From G032773895 sp965248935 (GTDB taxonomy: Bacteria; Pseudomonadota; Gammaproteobacteria; Pseudomonadales; Cellvibrionaceae): a DNA stretch of 64,000 bases. Below the pieces are notes generated by a model, which saw only the letters and a program-made list of their open reading frames with translations, was not told the DNA's origin and did not search any database. The stretch covers positions 4,712,001 through 4,776,000 of the forward strand of contig OZ252214.1 in NCBI GenBank assembly GCA_965248935.1, read 5' to 3'. The position numbers and the translations under genes are program-made. Every line of letters starts with the position of its first letter. The first letter of the stretch is position 1. Below, in pieces: positions 18,587-27,519 of the stretch.

Positions 18587-18656
18587 TTACCTATTTACCT
18601 ATTTACCTATTTACCTATTTACCCATTACCCATTACCCATTACCCATTACCTATTT
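18587..18656. repeat. Tetra- to octanucleotide tandem repeat
   Basis: About five TTACCTAT units followed by four TTACCCA units. It runs into the last two codons and stop of the membrane-protein gene at 18640, so slippage could alter that C-terminus. Confidence 0.85.
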
Positions 18657-19071
18657 CACACGCACGCCGATAAGGTCCCTGAATATACAATACCAATATA
18701 ACAACTAGAATACCTAAAGAAATATAACACATCGGGATAACGGCGGATGACCCAGCCCGAATACCACCACTGCTGGCCGATGGACAAACGCCTCCACCGG
18801 AAAAAAACTCAGCGAGAGAAGCAAAAAGTGCGATAATAAACGCCAGTGCCCAGCCACCACAGAAAAAATGATGTTTGCAACCTTTATTATTGATCATCAA
18901 CGAGCCTAGCATTAAACCATAAGCAATGGTGACGACGTAGCATATGGGAACAGCAAACAAGTGTGGGCAGGATTGTCCGGTAAAATTACCAATGCTGACC
19001 TTGAGCCCGCCGACAATACCAACAATAAGCAGGCCCCACAAAGGAAATGTAATTAAAGGGTGGGTTTTCAT
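18640..19071 (-). CDS. Four-helix membrane protein with conserved Cys pattern
   Basis: 143 residues with four hydrophobic helices (FPLWGLLIVGIVGGL, VVTIAYGLMLGSLMI, GWALAFIIALFASLAEFF and MCYISLGILVVILVLYI). Seven or eight Cys residues lie near helix ends (GQSCPHLFAVPICY, NKGCKHHFFCGGW, GGVCPS). It starts at the base where the CRTAC1-like gene ends (overlap of one base), so the two are coupled. I do not recognise the family; paired Cys may form disulfides or bind a cofactor. Confidence 0.6.
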   Translation of the reverse strand: MKTHPLITFPLWGLLIVGIVGGLKVSIGNFTGQSCPHLFAVPICYVVTIAYGLMLGSLMINNKGCKHHFFCGGWALAFIIALFASLAEFFSGGGVCPSASSGGIRAGSSAVIPMCYISLGILVVILVLYIQGPYRRACEIGNG

Positions 19072-20756
19072 TATTCATCTCCCAGATTTTCTTTACTAAA
19101 GCTCTTATTCTTTAGGTTAGGTACTTCGGGTAATTGTTCTGCAACCTCTAGCGGAGGAAGCGATAATAATTGATTGCTAAATAAACCTGCTTCCTCACGG
19201 CGCGCCCCATCCAAATAAACAACCGATACGGATTTTGCTTGTTGTTTACCAAGCCCAAAATTCAATATATGAGTTTGATCAGAGCAAAGCCCTTCGCCAA
19301 CAATAAAAGTTTTATATTGAACGCTATTATCAGCCAAAGTGACGGACACTTTCGCACCTATGGACTGTACAGTATTGGGTAGCTTTATTTTTAAAAAATT
19401 AGCCTTACCTTTTTTACTTAAAAATACTTTTTGAGGGCCAAGCAAATTAACATGTACTAAATCAGGAAAACCATCTTGATTAAAATCCGCCGTTAAAGGG
19501 GATAGGCCAAAATAACGGTTTTTTACTCCGGCCTCCTTGCCTACCGCAGCAAATTCACCGGCATTATTTTGTAACATAAAACGACCATCCAAGCGCCATG
19601 CAGGTACAGCATGTGTGGGAAAGCCAACATAATTTTCAGATACAACTAAATCGTCTTTGCCATCTAAATTAAAGTCTTCAAATAAAGCCCCCCATGAAAA
19701 TTCGTAGTCGGCTAATTTCACCTTTTCAGCAACGTCTTCAAAAACAAAGTTTCCTTTGTTTTCAAACATTAGCCATTTTTTATTCAATATCTGCTCATCA
19801 TATAAATCACCTCTCACTATAGGGTCAGGTGTAGTACTTCCCACATTGGAGAAGAAAAAATCGGGCAGGCCATCGTTATTGTAATCGCTTACAGCTATAC
19901 CCATTGGGTAAGAAAAATAATCACTTGTTGGGTTCGGCATATTACGGAATGTCATATTACCCAAGTTTTTCCATGTGCGAACGGTGCCGGTATCATGTGC
20001 AACAATAAGGTCTTCTAGGTGATCTCCGTCTACATCAATAAATATGCCTTGAAAAGTATTATGCTGATAGTAAAGTCCAGCTTTTTTGGTAATATTGTCA
20101 AAAGTATTGTTCCCTTTATTGAGAAAAAGGCTGCTCACTCCACCATACACTTGATTAAAAATAGTTTCGCCTTCCACATGCTTGCGAGCAATATACCCTG
20201 GTACGTACATATCATAGAGACCATCACGGTTAATATCGGCAACGGCAATCGAAAGGGGTACTGTTTTAGCGTCTAAGTCCAATGCTAATTTCTGCCCTTC
20301 AAATTTTCCATTGTTATTGGTATACAACCAAATACCTGACTGGCGGGCGACCAACATATCATTATCGCCATCGTTATCTAAGTCGAGTACTGTGGCGCCA
20401 AAGGTTTTGTCCGGCATATGTTTAGACCAACCTGTCGATGCCGTAATATCTTCAAACTTTCCATTTTTATACTGATAAATCGCATCAGCTTGATTCATGC
20501 CCCCACCAAAAAATAATTCTTCAATATTATCATTGTCGATATCAATTACCGCCCCTGCGGTAAAAGGAAGTGTTTTGTTTTTATCATAGGTTGGCACAAA
20601 AGAAATGGTTTGTTCATCAAAGCTTGGAATGTCGAGCCCGTTGATAGAGACATTGTAATCAATCGCACGGTCATTGCTTGTCAGCCAAAATAGCCCTCCA
20701 ATAAGAAGCACCAGAAAGATTATAAAATAGAAAGCAATGGGTTTTAATATAGACAT
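19071..20756 (-). CDS. CRTAC1-like FG-GAP/VCBS beta-propeller protein
   Basis: 561 residues: one N-terminal membrane anchor (PIAFYFIIFLVLLIGGLFWL), then repeated calcium-binding-type VCBS/FG-GAP units (GAVIDIDNDNIEELFFGGG, ATVLDLDNDGDNDMLVAR, IAVADINRDGLYDMYVPG, IAVSDYNNDGLPDFFFSN and others), then an ASPIC/UnbV-type ending (GAKVSVTLADNSVQYKTFIV, VVYLDGARREEAGLFS). This is the CRTAC1 family layout: a surface beta-propeller of unknown ligand. The Asp-rich D-x-(D/N)-x-DG loops are obvious. It is coupled to the small membrane protein that follows. Confidence 0.85.
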   Translation of the reverse strand: MSILKPIAFYFIIFLVLLIGGLFWLTSNDRAIDYNVSINGLDIPSFDEQTISFVPTYDKNKTLPFTAGAVIDIDNDNIEELFFGGGMNQADAIYQYKNGKFEDITASTGWSKHMPDKTFGATVLDLDNDGDNDMLVARQSGIWLYTNNNGKFEGQKLALDLDAKTVPLSIAVADINRDGLYDMYVPGYIARKHVEGETIFNQVYGGVSSLFLNKGNNTFDNITKKAGLYYQHNTFQGIFIDVDGDHLEDLIVAHDTGTVRTWKNLGNMTFRNMPNPTSDYFSYPMGIAVSDYNNDGLPDFFFSNVGSTTPDPIVRGDLYDEQILNKKWLMFENKGNFVFEDVAEKVKLADYEFSWGALFEDFNLDGKDDLVVSENYVGFPTHAVPAWRLDGRFMLQNNAGEFAAVGKEAGVKNRYFGLSPLTADFNQDGFPDLVHVNLLGPQKVFLSKKGKANFLKIKLPNTVQSIGAKVSVTLADNSVQYKTFIVGEGLCSDQTHILNFGLGKQQAKSVSVVYLDGARREEAGLFSNQLLSLPPLEVAEQLPEVPNLKNKSFSKENLGDE

Positions 20757-20779
20757 TTGATCCTCTATAAATAAAAAAG

Positions 20780-21472
20780 TTAAATAGACCGGCTATTTAA
20801 AGTAATCATGTTTGTCTTTAATTTAGGTTTGACAACATGAAGCAACGATAAAGCAAAGAAGATAAAAAAAGCAACATTGAGTGCAATTGGCATCAAATGT
20901 TTACCTATCGATGGGGCAATAACAAAAACAATAAAATTAGCAACAATCAATACAATAGGACTAAAAATAGCCATCCAGCGTCGATAATAGGTTTTACCTG
21001 TTAAGGTTAACCAAATAAATATAACCGATAGAATCAATGTTGTTATTCGTATAACCTGCAATAGCGTTTCATAACGCAATTCATATAAACCAATAAGGTT
21101 TTCGATTTCGGGTGTGATTTCAGGAGTGATGGATATTTGAGTTAATGCCGCTACGCTCGCGCGTGAACCGATCCATACCGCTCCTATCATAAAGCCAAAT
21201 GAACCTATCAAAAATGCTGAAAATGCGGCTTTTTCATTTGCCGGTCTCAGCATTAAATAAAGGTGATAGCAACCCACCGGATAGAGTGTTGCACCAAAAA
21301 CACCAATAAAATGCCCTAGCGTCGAACGTGTGGCGGGAATATCGGCCATAAAATCATAGCCTCCATGGCTAAATCGTGCCAAGGTATCATAATGAAGAAG
21401 GTATTCTCCCGTGCCAACTAAAATGGCTGCGCATAAACCAATAATACCCGTAATACACAGTTTGTTCGACAT
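20780..21472 (-). CDS. DUF6796-like membrane protein
   Basis: From the ATG at 21472 (MSNKLCITGIIGLCAAILVG), with GGGGAAG seven bases upstream; 230 residues and six or seven membrane helices. The motif GEYLLHYDTLARFSHGGYDFM after helix 1, then GHFIGVFGATLYPVGCYHLYL and GFMIGAVWIGSRA, fits an uncharacterised membrane family I recall as DUF6796. It may form an operon with the CRTAC1-like gene, 23 bases downstream. The function is unknown. Confidence 0.6.
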   Translation of the reverse strand: MSNKLCITGIIGLCAAILVGTGEYLLHYDTLARFSHGGYDFMADIPATRSTLGHFIGVFGATLYPVGCYHLYLMLRPANEKAAFSAFLIGSFGFMIGAVWIGSRASVAALTQISITPEITPEIENLIGLYELRYETLLQVIRITTLILSVIFIWLTLTGKTYYRRWMAIFSPIVLIVANFIVFVIAPSIGKHLMPIALNVAFFIFFALSLLHVVKPKLKTNMITLNSRSI

Positions 21473-21661
21473 CAGCTTCCCCAATACGTAGTTTAAATCT
21501 TATTATATTGCATTTTACGTGTTATTTCTGTTTGCATCCATATCAACCGAAACTTCTGAGCCTATTCTAATGCTTTTGCCCAGGTAACCGTAGAAATGAT
21601 TTTAAATGTCGATTCATTATGAAAATTAAACGTCTCTTTTTAATTCGTGAAAATAATACGC

Positions 21662-22312
21662 TTATAGGTTTTTGATAAAATCAAATTTATGCTGATCATA
21701 TTTACCTGACTGGATAGCTTTACGCATATTGACTAGCGTTTTAAAGGGTGAACTTACCAACATCATATTGGTAATCCAAGCGGGTGTCGGGCCATTGGGG
21801 TCAATATGAGCAAAATTTTCCACAAGAACTTCACCATTTTCCAATTCAGTGAAGTGCCAATGCGCAATGGCCTTTTCTATCCTAATCGCTTTGGTTTTTT
21901 TAAAGCGGCCCGTTGTTGCAATGCTTGTCATAGAGACTTTTCTTTTCTCTGGTATATATTGCCAAACCACATGAGCTAGAACATCTCTATCTTTAACAGG
22001 AAAAGGAATATCATTATAGGTATACACATAACTTTCGGTTTCAGAGATAGTTTCGATTACCTTTTCCTCTTTGCATAGATCGGCCCAGCTAGGACAGGCG
22101 GCGCTATCAGAGACTAAGCCAACTAGGCTATGTAAACTCCCTTTTATTCGCATCTCAGCACGAACGGCTTCAAATTTTGAATCAGGTACCTTGGATGTAA
22201 ATATTTTAATGTTGTCTTTATCGCGTTTCATTTTCCAATCGTAGGTTATACCGTCCACTTGGGAATAAGCCATGTTAGCCAATAACGCGCCAATTAATAT
22301 TATTAGTTTCAT
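21662..22312 (-). CDS. Secreted START-domain lipid-binding-type protein
   Basis: 216 residues. Signal peptide MKLIILIGALLANMAYS, then a START/SRPBCC domain: WKMKRDKDNIKIFTSKVPDS, FEAVRAEMRIKGSL, a Cys pair (AACPSWADLC), VYTYNDIPFPVKDRDVLAHVVW, and GPTPAWITNMMLVSSPFKTLV in the C-terminal helix. START domains bind lipids or sterol-like ligands in a deep pocket. Proteins of this kind are common as periplasmic orphans in marine gammaproteobacteria. It is followed by a Na+/H+ antiporter gene upstream in the same direction. Confidence 0.8.
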   Translation of the reverse strand: MKLIILIGALLANMAYSQVDGITYDWKMKRDKDNIKIFTSKVPDSKFEAVRAEMRIKGSLHSLVGLVSDSAACPSWADLCKEEKVIETISETESYVYTYNDIPFPVKDRDVLAHVVWQYIPEKRKVSMTSIATTGRFKKTKAIRIEKAIAHWHFTELENGEVLVENFAHIDPNGPTPAWITNMMLVSSPFKTLVNMRKAIQSGKYDQHKFDFIKNL

Positions 22313-22421
22313 TTTATTTGTCTCATATATTTTCTTACATTTTTATTTTATTACAGCGTAATAAACTCTAAGGCTTAATTTATTTGAATATTTTCAAAAA
22401 AACAGTATTAAGTAAATAACT

Positions 22422-23624
22422 TTATTTTTCCAATTTTGCTATTTTTTTAGCGTACCATTTCACGGCTGGGGATGCAGTTACCCCGTGTAATAAAGCACTT
22501 ATCCAAACTGCATTGATTGCAATAACCAAAACAGCATGTGCATATTCCTTATTCATGCCATCGGTTACTAACAATGCAAACAAAGCCGTTGCCAAGCCAC
22601 GCGGCCCAAACCAACCAAAAAGTAACCGTGTAATGGGTTTTGTATTGGTGCCCAACAATGAAAGGTAAATCGCTAGTGGTCTGACAACAAATAAGCTAAT
22701 TAAAATATAGCTTAGTGTTGTACCATCAAGATGTTTTAATGCCTCGGGTAATAAGCCCAGGCCAATAACAAGGAAGGATGTCCAAACTAACATTTGCCCT
22801 TCACTTTCTGTAAACTCATAAATAAATCGACAGTGACCTTTTACAAAATTGCCAAAAGTAAGGCCAGCAACAAACGCAGCAATAAAACCATTACCGCCGA
22901 CCAATGTGGCACATAAGTAAGAAACGCCAGCCATGGCTAAAGCCGCGATCCCCTCATAGGTGGGTGCAGAATATTTTTTCGCTTCGACAAAGAGAAAGGT
23001 CTTTGCCCCCATTAAACCAAGAACCAGACCAACTAAGGGGCCGAGTAAAATTTGTTTAGCCGAAAAAATTAGCCAATTAGTATTCTCTTCAGCGCCCGAC
23101 TGCCCAGCGGCAACAATACTGGCAAACAGTAAAATAATAGGCAAAGCCAAACCATCATTTAGACCGCTTTCAACCGTTAAGGTTTGACGCTCTTGCAATG
23201 GCACATTTTTATTACTGACCACAGCTTGACCTAACGCAGCATCAGTGGGCGCGAGTATTGCGGCCACTAACGCCACTAGCGCAAGAGGCCATTCCGGAAA
23301 AAACGGAATAGCCAATAAAAAACCAATGCCAATTGATAAAGGCAGGCCGATCAATAACATTCTTAAAGGCCATTCACTTTGTTTTCTCAATGCAGCAATA
23401 TCAATTTTTGATGCATCAAGAAACAGGAGTATAACGAGTGATACTTCGGCCACTAAATGCAATAGATGTTCGGCTTCGTTAGTATGAAGCACATTGGAAT
23501 AGGCCATAACTAAGCCAAGTACTAGAAATATTATTGGCGCGGTAACAATGGTTTCAGAAGCACGGCGGGCCACCATTGCGTAGGCAATAGCGCATATCAA
23601 TATAATCAGTATACCTAATTCCAA
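22422..23624 (-). CDS. Cation:proton antiporter (NhaP/CPA1 type)
   Basis: 400 residues and about twelve hydrophobic helices. Conserved signatures are visible: LILLFLDASKID-type helix 3 (VILLFLDASKIDIAAL), AAILAPTDAALGQAVVSNK and TVESGLNDGLALPIILLF, with the acidic ion-exchange residues in the last two. GWFGPRGLATALFALLV lies near the C-terminus. Members exchange Na+ or K+ for H+ across the inner membrane. There is no large cytoplasmic tail or TrkA domain, so it is a core-only version. Confidence 0.9.
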   Translation of the reverse strand: MELGILIILICAIAYAMVARRASETIVTAPIIFLVLGLVMAYSNVLHTNEAEHLLHLVAEVSLVILLFLDASKIDIAALRKQSEWPLRMLLIGLPLSIGIGFLLAIPFFPEWPLALVALVAAILAPTDAALGQAVVSNKNVPLQERQTLTVESGLNDGLALPIILLFASIVAAGQSGAEENTNWLIFSAKQILLGPLVGLVLGLMGAKTFLFVEAKKYSAPTYEGIAALAMAGVSYLCATLVGGNGFIAAFVAGLTFGNFVKGHCRFIYEFTESEGQMLVWTSFLVIGLGLLPEALKHLDGTTLSYILISLFVVRPLAIYLSLLGTNTKPITRLLFGWFGPRGLATALFALLVTDGMNKEYAHAVLVIAINAVWISALLHGVTASPAVKWYAKKIAKLEK

Positions 23625-23651
23625 AATATTCTCTCTTTTATAAGCGCAGTA

Positions 23652-24590
23652 TCAGAGCCGTACACCGCAGTGCGGGCACTGTGTGTCGTTAGCTGGTTTG
23701 GTATTCGAAACCATAGGAGCCACATCTGTTTTACTTAAACACAAACGTATCCGTGCGTTTTCTAGTACTGCTTGATCTGTTAGCGGTGTTGAGCGGCTAC
23801 TAAGAATAGTATCCGCAATGTTCTGGTATTCTCCTTTCCGTTTATGCAGTTCTTCAGAGAAGCGTGCGGCTAACATGCCAGCCGGCAGCGCAACAATGCC
23901 TACTGAGAAAATCGTCATGATCCCGGTAAAAATACGCCCCCCCGTTGTCATTGGGACAACATCGCCATAGCCAAGTGTTGTCAGTGTGACTACCGACCAC
24001 CAAAGAGACTGGGGGATACTGCCAAAGGCGTTTGGCTGAATTTTATGCTCAAAAATATAAATTCCTGTCGCACACAAAAAAGCCAAAATTAACATTATCA
24101 CCATAGCAGAGATAAACGCGCGCGCTTCGGCTTTAAGCACGGTCGCCATTATCGCCAGAGGAGAAAAATAACGAATCAGTTTTAACAAACGAAATAAACG
24201 TAGCGCAATAAAAATACGCAAATCTAAACCCAATATAAACCCTATATAAAATGGCAATACGGAGAGTAAATCAATCAGTGAGTTAGGCGATGTAATATAG
24301 GCCCATCGATTCAAGTATTGCCTACTCTCTGTTATGCTCCATAACCGTAAAAAATATTCAATAGAAAATAAGGTAACGGAAACCCATTCAAAAACCAAAA
24401 AGTACTTACTGTAAGATATAATTAATTTGGCTTCTGTCGCAAGCGACATGGCTACAATATTTGCGAGTATTAATATAATTATTAGGTAGTTAATAAGAGA
24501 CGAAACCCTTGTCTCTCGATCTTCAGGGTTTAATACGCGATAGGCCCATTGACGTAAGGTTTGCATTCTATTTTGAGTCTGTACACGCAT
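23652..24590 (-). CDS. Voltage-gated-type potassium channel
   Basis: 312 residues, six-helix ion channel. The S4-like segment LRIFIALRLFRLLKLIRYF carries regularly spaced Arg/Lys. The pore is SLWWSVVTLTTLGYGDVVPM, with the potassium filter TLGYGD near residues 202-207. A cytoplasmic tail follows, ending in a CPHCGVRL zinc-knuckle-like motif. It is related to the KvAP/Kch family. The N-terminal helix has no clear signal peptide. It lies 27 bases upstream of the antiporter gene, so both may respond to membrane potential or salt. Confidence 0.9.
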   Translation of the reverse strand: MRVQTQNRMQTLRQWAYRVLNPEDRETRVSSLINYLIIILILANIVAMSLATEAKLIISYSKYFLVFEWVSVTLFSIEYFLRLWSITESRQYLNRWAYITSPNSLIDLLSVLPFYIGFILGLDLRIFIALRLFRLLKLIRYFSPLAIMATVLKAEARAFISAMVIMLILAFLCATGIYIFEHKIQPNAFGSIPQSLWWSVVTLTTLGYGDVVPMTTGGRIFTGIMTIFSVGIVALPAGMLAARFSEELHKRKGEYQNIADTILSSRSTPLTDQAVLENARIRLCLSKTDVAPMVSNTKPANDTQCPHCGVRL

Positions 24591-24593
24591 TCT

Positions 24594-24660
24594 TGTTACA
24601 TTAATTGTTATTACATTAACTCTTGTTACATTAATTGTTATTACATTAATTATTGTTACA
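24594..24660. repeat. Tandem TTACATTAATTGTTA repeat
   Basis: TTGTTACATTAATTGTTATTACATTAA is repeated with small changes about four times, and the last unit runs into the stop of the Rieske-TPP gene. A low-complexity linker between the end of the redox operon and the channel gene. Confidence 0.8.
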
Positions 24661-26659
24661 CTAATTGCACATCAGTAATCACTTCAACAATACTAGGGCC
24701 ATCAAAGCTTGCCGCATTAATAATCGCTTCTTCTAACGAATCTTTGCTTGTTACTTTAATACCACGACCACCACAGAGTTCAGCAAAAGCCGCAAATGAT
24801 GGATTATGCAATGAGGTCTGCCAGACTTCCCATTGCCCCGCCATTTGTTCCTTGGAAATTTTACCCAGTTCGGAGTTATTTAATAAGATATGAGTAATAT
24901 TCATTTTATATTTAACGGCTGTGGTGAAATCAGCGAGATACTGACCAAAACCACCGTCACCGGAAATAGAATAGACCGCTCGCCCTCGATAGCCCGGTTC
25001 CGCTTGCGTAGCAGCCCAGGCCCCCATAGCGGCGGGAAATGAAAAACCAATTGACCCTAAATAACCGGACATAAGTATTCGCTGAGTCCCCCTGGTTTCA
25101 AAGTATCGGCCAAAACTATAGGTATTGTTGCCCACGTCTACGGCAATCACAGCATTGTCCGGCATACGTTCTGAGAGTACCTTGAAAACCCAGGCTGAAT
25201 TGATACCCTTACCGCGATCATCTTGCCAGCGACTTGCCTTTTCATCTCGCCATAAACGCCATCGCTCAGCCAGTTCGGCACGACTGTCTTTAGCGGTGAT
25301 TTTGCCAGATAGACCAGCCGAAATTTGCTCAACTGTTTTGCCAATTTCACCCCAAATAGGCACCTCGACCGCATGGAATTTACCCAGTGCCATTTGCTCA
25401 AAGTCCACCTGAATGGTGGTTTTTTTCTTTTCAATGCCCGTGTGGTTGGAAAAGGATGCGCCTAATACCAATTGCAGATCACACCCATTCATAAACCAAC
25501 TAGCGATAGGTGTACCCGAACGCCCCAGAACACCAGCAGCAAGCGGGTGAGAATCGGGCATTTGTCCTTTGGCTTTAAACGTTGTTACCACAGGACACTG
25601 TAACCGCTCCGCTAAGGCAATTATGTCAGTCATTGCATCTCGTGCGCCGTAGCCAACAATAATTAAAGGTCGTTGCGCACTCGCAAGTAAGTTAATCGCT
25701 TGCTCCACTACTTGCGCATCTGGGATGATAACGTTTGAGCTTAATCGACCCGTCGGGCTACCCGCCACATCCCCAGAGCTTGCAGGTAATACTTGAACTT
25801 CATCGGGAAAAATAAGATTTGTGACATCGCGTTTAACAATCGCGTTTTTTAGCGCGAGAGACATTAACTCTGCATGGCGAGAGCTATGAAGAACCGTTTG
25901 GTTAAATGAACTGACGGGGTCGAAGGCACTGGTTAAGTCAATTTCTTGAAAGGCCCCAGGGCCGAGAACCTGCGTATCGACCTGACCGACCAGTGCCAAG
26001 ATAGGTGCCCTATCCACTTTGGCATCCCAAAGCCCCGTCAATAGGTTTGTCGCGCCAGGCCCGGCAATGCCCAAACATGCCGCCGGCTTACCCGTTAGTT
26101 TGGCATAACCTGAAGCGGCAAACGCCGCCGCACCTTCGTGTCTTACGCCAATAAAATGTAAACGTGACGCTTGCTCCTCTTTGCGTAACGCTTCTGCAAG
26201 CCCTAAGTTGGAGTGCCCAACAATACCGAAAACATATTTGACCCCCCACTGTGTCATGGTTCGCGCCATCACATCGGAAACCGTTTTCACCTCATCTATT
26301 GCTTTTGGAATACCGACATAAATGCCATCCTCAAGAATCTCGACAGGAAACATTTCTTGGCCTGAATCCTCATGGCCACCGGGAGAAGCCCCCGTCAAAG
26401 GGTCAAAATCCCAGCCATGCCAAGGGCAGCGAAGCCAGCATTTATTCTCAATACCCGGCTCGATAGAACCTTCACCTAGCGGCCCTCCCTGATGAGGGCA
26501 GCGGTTATCCATGGCAGTATATTGCCCTTGATAATGCGCTAAGCAGAGAGTTTTTACGCCTGCGGTAACCGTTTTTACACGGTCTTCTGCAAGTTCATTC
26601 AGTTCAGCAACCTTGTGCCACTCGATCATTGAAGTATTTCCTAGTGTTTTATCAGACAT
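24656..26659 (-). CDS. Rieske ferredoxin-TPP enzyme fusion (pyruvate-oxidase-like)
   Basis: 667 residues. Residues 10-110 form a Rieske [2Fe-2S] domain: CPHQGGPLGEG (Cys54, His56) and CPWHGWDFD (Cys78, His81). From about 120 on it is a complete thiamine-diphosphate enzyme: TQWGVKYVFGIVGHSNLGL, the catalytic Glu in GVRHEGAAAFAASGYAK, AGPGATNLLTGLWDAKVD, and the Mg-TPP motif GDGGFGQYLAD (567) to LLNNSELG (596). This domain is closest to pyruvate oxidase/acetolactate synthase. A Rieske centre fused to such an enzyme would take electrons from the hydroxyethyl-TPP intermediate. It is last in the operon; the ATG is preceded by CGGAGAG. Confidence 0.85.
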   Translation of the reverse strand: MSDKTLGNTSMIEWHKVAELNELAEDRVKTVTAGVKTLCLAHYQGQYTAMDNRCPHQGGPLGEGSIEPGIENKCWLRCPWHGWDFDPLTGASPGGHEDSGQEMFPVEILEDGIYVGIPKAIDEVKTVSDVMARTMTQWGVKYVFGIVGHSNLGLAEALRKEEQASRLHFIGVRHEGAAAFAASGYAKLTGKPAACLGIAGPGATNLLTGLWDAKVDRAPILALVGQVDTQVLGPGAFQEIDLTSAFDPVSSFNQTVLHSSRHAELMSLALKNAIVKRDVTNLIFPDEVQVLPASSGDVAGSPTGRLSSNVIIPDAQVVEQAINLLASAQRPLIIVGYGARDAMTDIIALAERLQCPVVTTFKAKGQMPDSHPLAAGVLGRSGTPIASWFMNGCDLQLVLGASFSNHTGIEKKKTTIQVDFEQMALGKFHAVEVPIWGEIGKTVEQISAGLSGKITAKDSRAELAERWRLWRDEKASRWQDDRGKGINSAWVFKVLSERMPDNAVIAVDVGNNTYSFGRYFETRGTQRILMSGYLGSIGFSFPAAMGAWAATQAEPGYRGRAVYSISGDGGFGQYLADFTTAVKYKMNITHILLNNSELGKISKEQMAGQWEVWQTSLHNPSFAAFAELCGGRGIKVTSKDSLEEAIINAASFDGPSIVEVITDVQLV

Positions 26660-26700
26660 TAAAAACTCTCCGGTATTTCATTCGTAGATACGAGACAAGG

Positions 26701-27519
26701 TTATTGAATGATGGGGTGATCCGGTATGGCTTCTGAGGATAAGGCGGCAAGTGTTTCGCCATACTCGCTCAACGCCCTACCCTCAAGATACGTGATTTGG
26801 TCTGCATCTATTTTCAGGTAGGTCATATCACCACGACGCTCAAGCTCTCCACGAATATTAACTGGCACAGCAACATCTTCTGCTAAATCAATGGCTGCAC
26901 TACTGCCGTCTTTATTCATCAACAGATAACCAAACTGTTGCCCCTGTTTATTTTTTACGATAAACATCGGTGGAATGCCGCCCATTAAACACAGAGTTGC
27001 ACAGGCTCTATGCACTTTGCCTGCACCGGGTTTCATCGCACCTAAAAAACATTTCGAGTCAATAATTTCACCTGTGAAGCTCACTTGCCCCAGGGGTTCA
27101 GCTTGAGGTGGGCTATGTGACTGTGCCGAGGTTTTTTGTATACCTTTTGCTGGGTCAATCTGTAACATCAACCAATCACCTCGCTCAACACTTAAGCCAG
27201 AAACACTGACCCATTGATTGGCAAAAGGTTTCGCAATATCCGTTGCACTTTTTTTCATTTGATCAACCAAAATAACTGACCTATTTTGTTCGCCCACAAC
27301 ATGTAAAACAGGGTATGGGTCTACGGTTAAATAACCCGTAAACTCGTGTTCTACAGACATGTCACTTATTCCAAGTCCAGCACTTTTTTGTGCTGCGGAT
27401 AACCAAATACCCAACCCGATAAAAACGAATAAAAGACTTAACGCTAACAGTTTATAAAAACGACTTAGCCCAGGTGGCACACTTAAATAACCGACAAAAA
27501 ATTCATCTTGCTTAGACAT
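26701..27519 (-). CDS. Membrane-anchored protein of the Rieske operon
   Basis: 272 residues: a short cytoplasmic lead, one membrane helix (KLLALSLLFVFIGLGIWLSA, about 23-43), and an exported remainder with two beta-domain-like halves. The conserved-looking core is DSKCFLGAMKPGAGKVHRAC, followed by ATLCLMGGIPPMFIV. Three Cys (C-x16-C-x3-C) and a His in this core look like a metal or cluster site. A similar motif occurs in small uncharacterised proteins next to redox enzymes. It overlaps the preceding gene by eight bases, so it belongs to the same complex or pathway. Confidence 0.65.
   Translation of the reverse strand: MSKQDEFFVGYLSVPPGLSRFYKLLALSLLFVFIGLGIWLSAAQKSAGLGISDMSVEHEFTGYLTVDPYPVLHVVGEQNRSVILVDQMKKSATDIAKPFANQWVSVSGLSVERGDWLMLQIDPAKGIQKTSAQSHSPPQAEPLGQVSFTGEIIDSKCFLGAMKPGAGKVHRACATLCLMGGIPPMFIVKNKQGQQFGYLLMNKDGSSAAIDLAEDVAVPVNIRGELERRGDMTYLKIDADQITYLEGRALSEYGETLAALSSEAIPDHPIIQ

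Noticed and set aside
24656..26659. Acetolactate synthase for branched-chain amino acids
   Set aside because: Rieske fusion and redox-operon context; no small regulatory subunit or ilv genes nearby.
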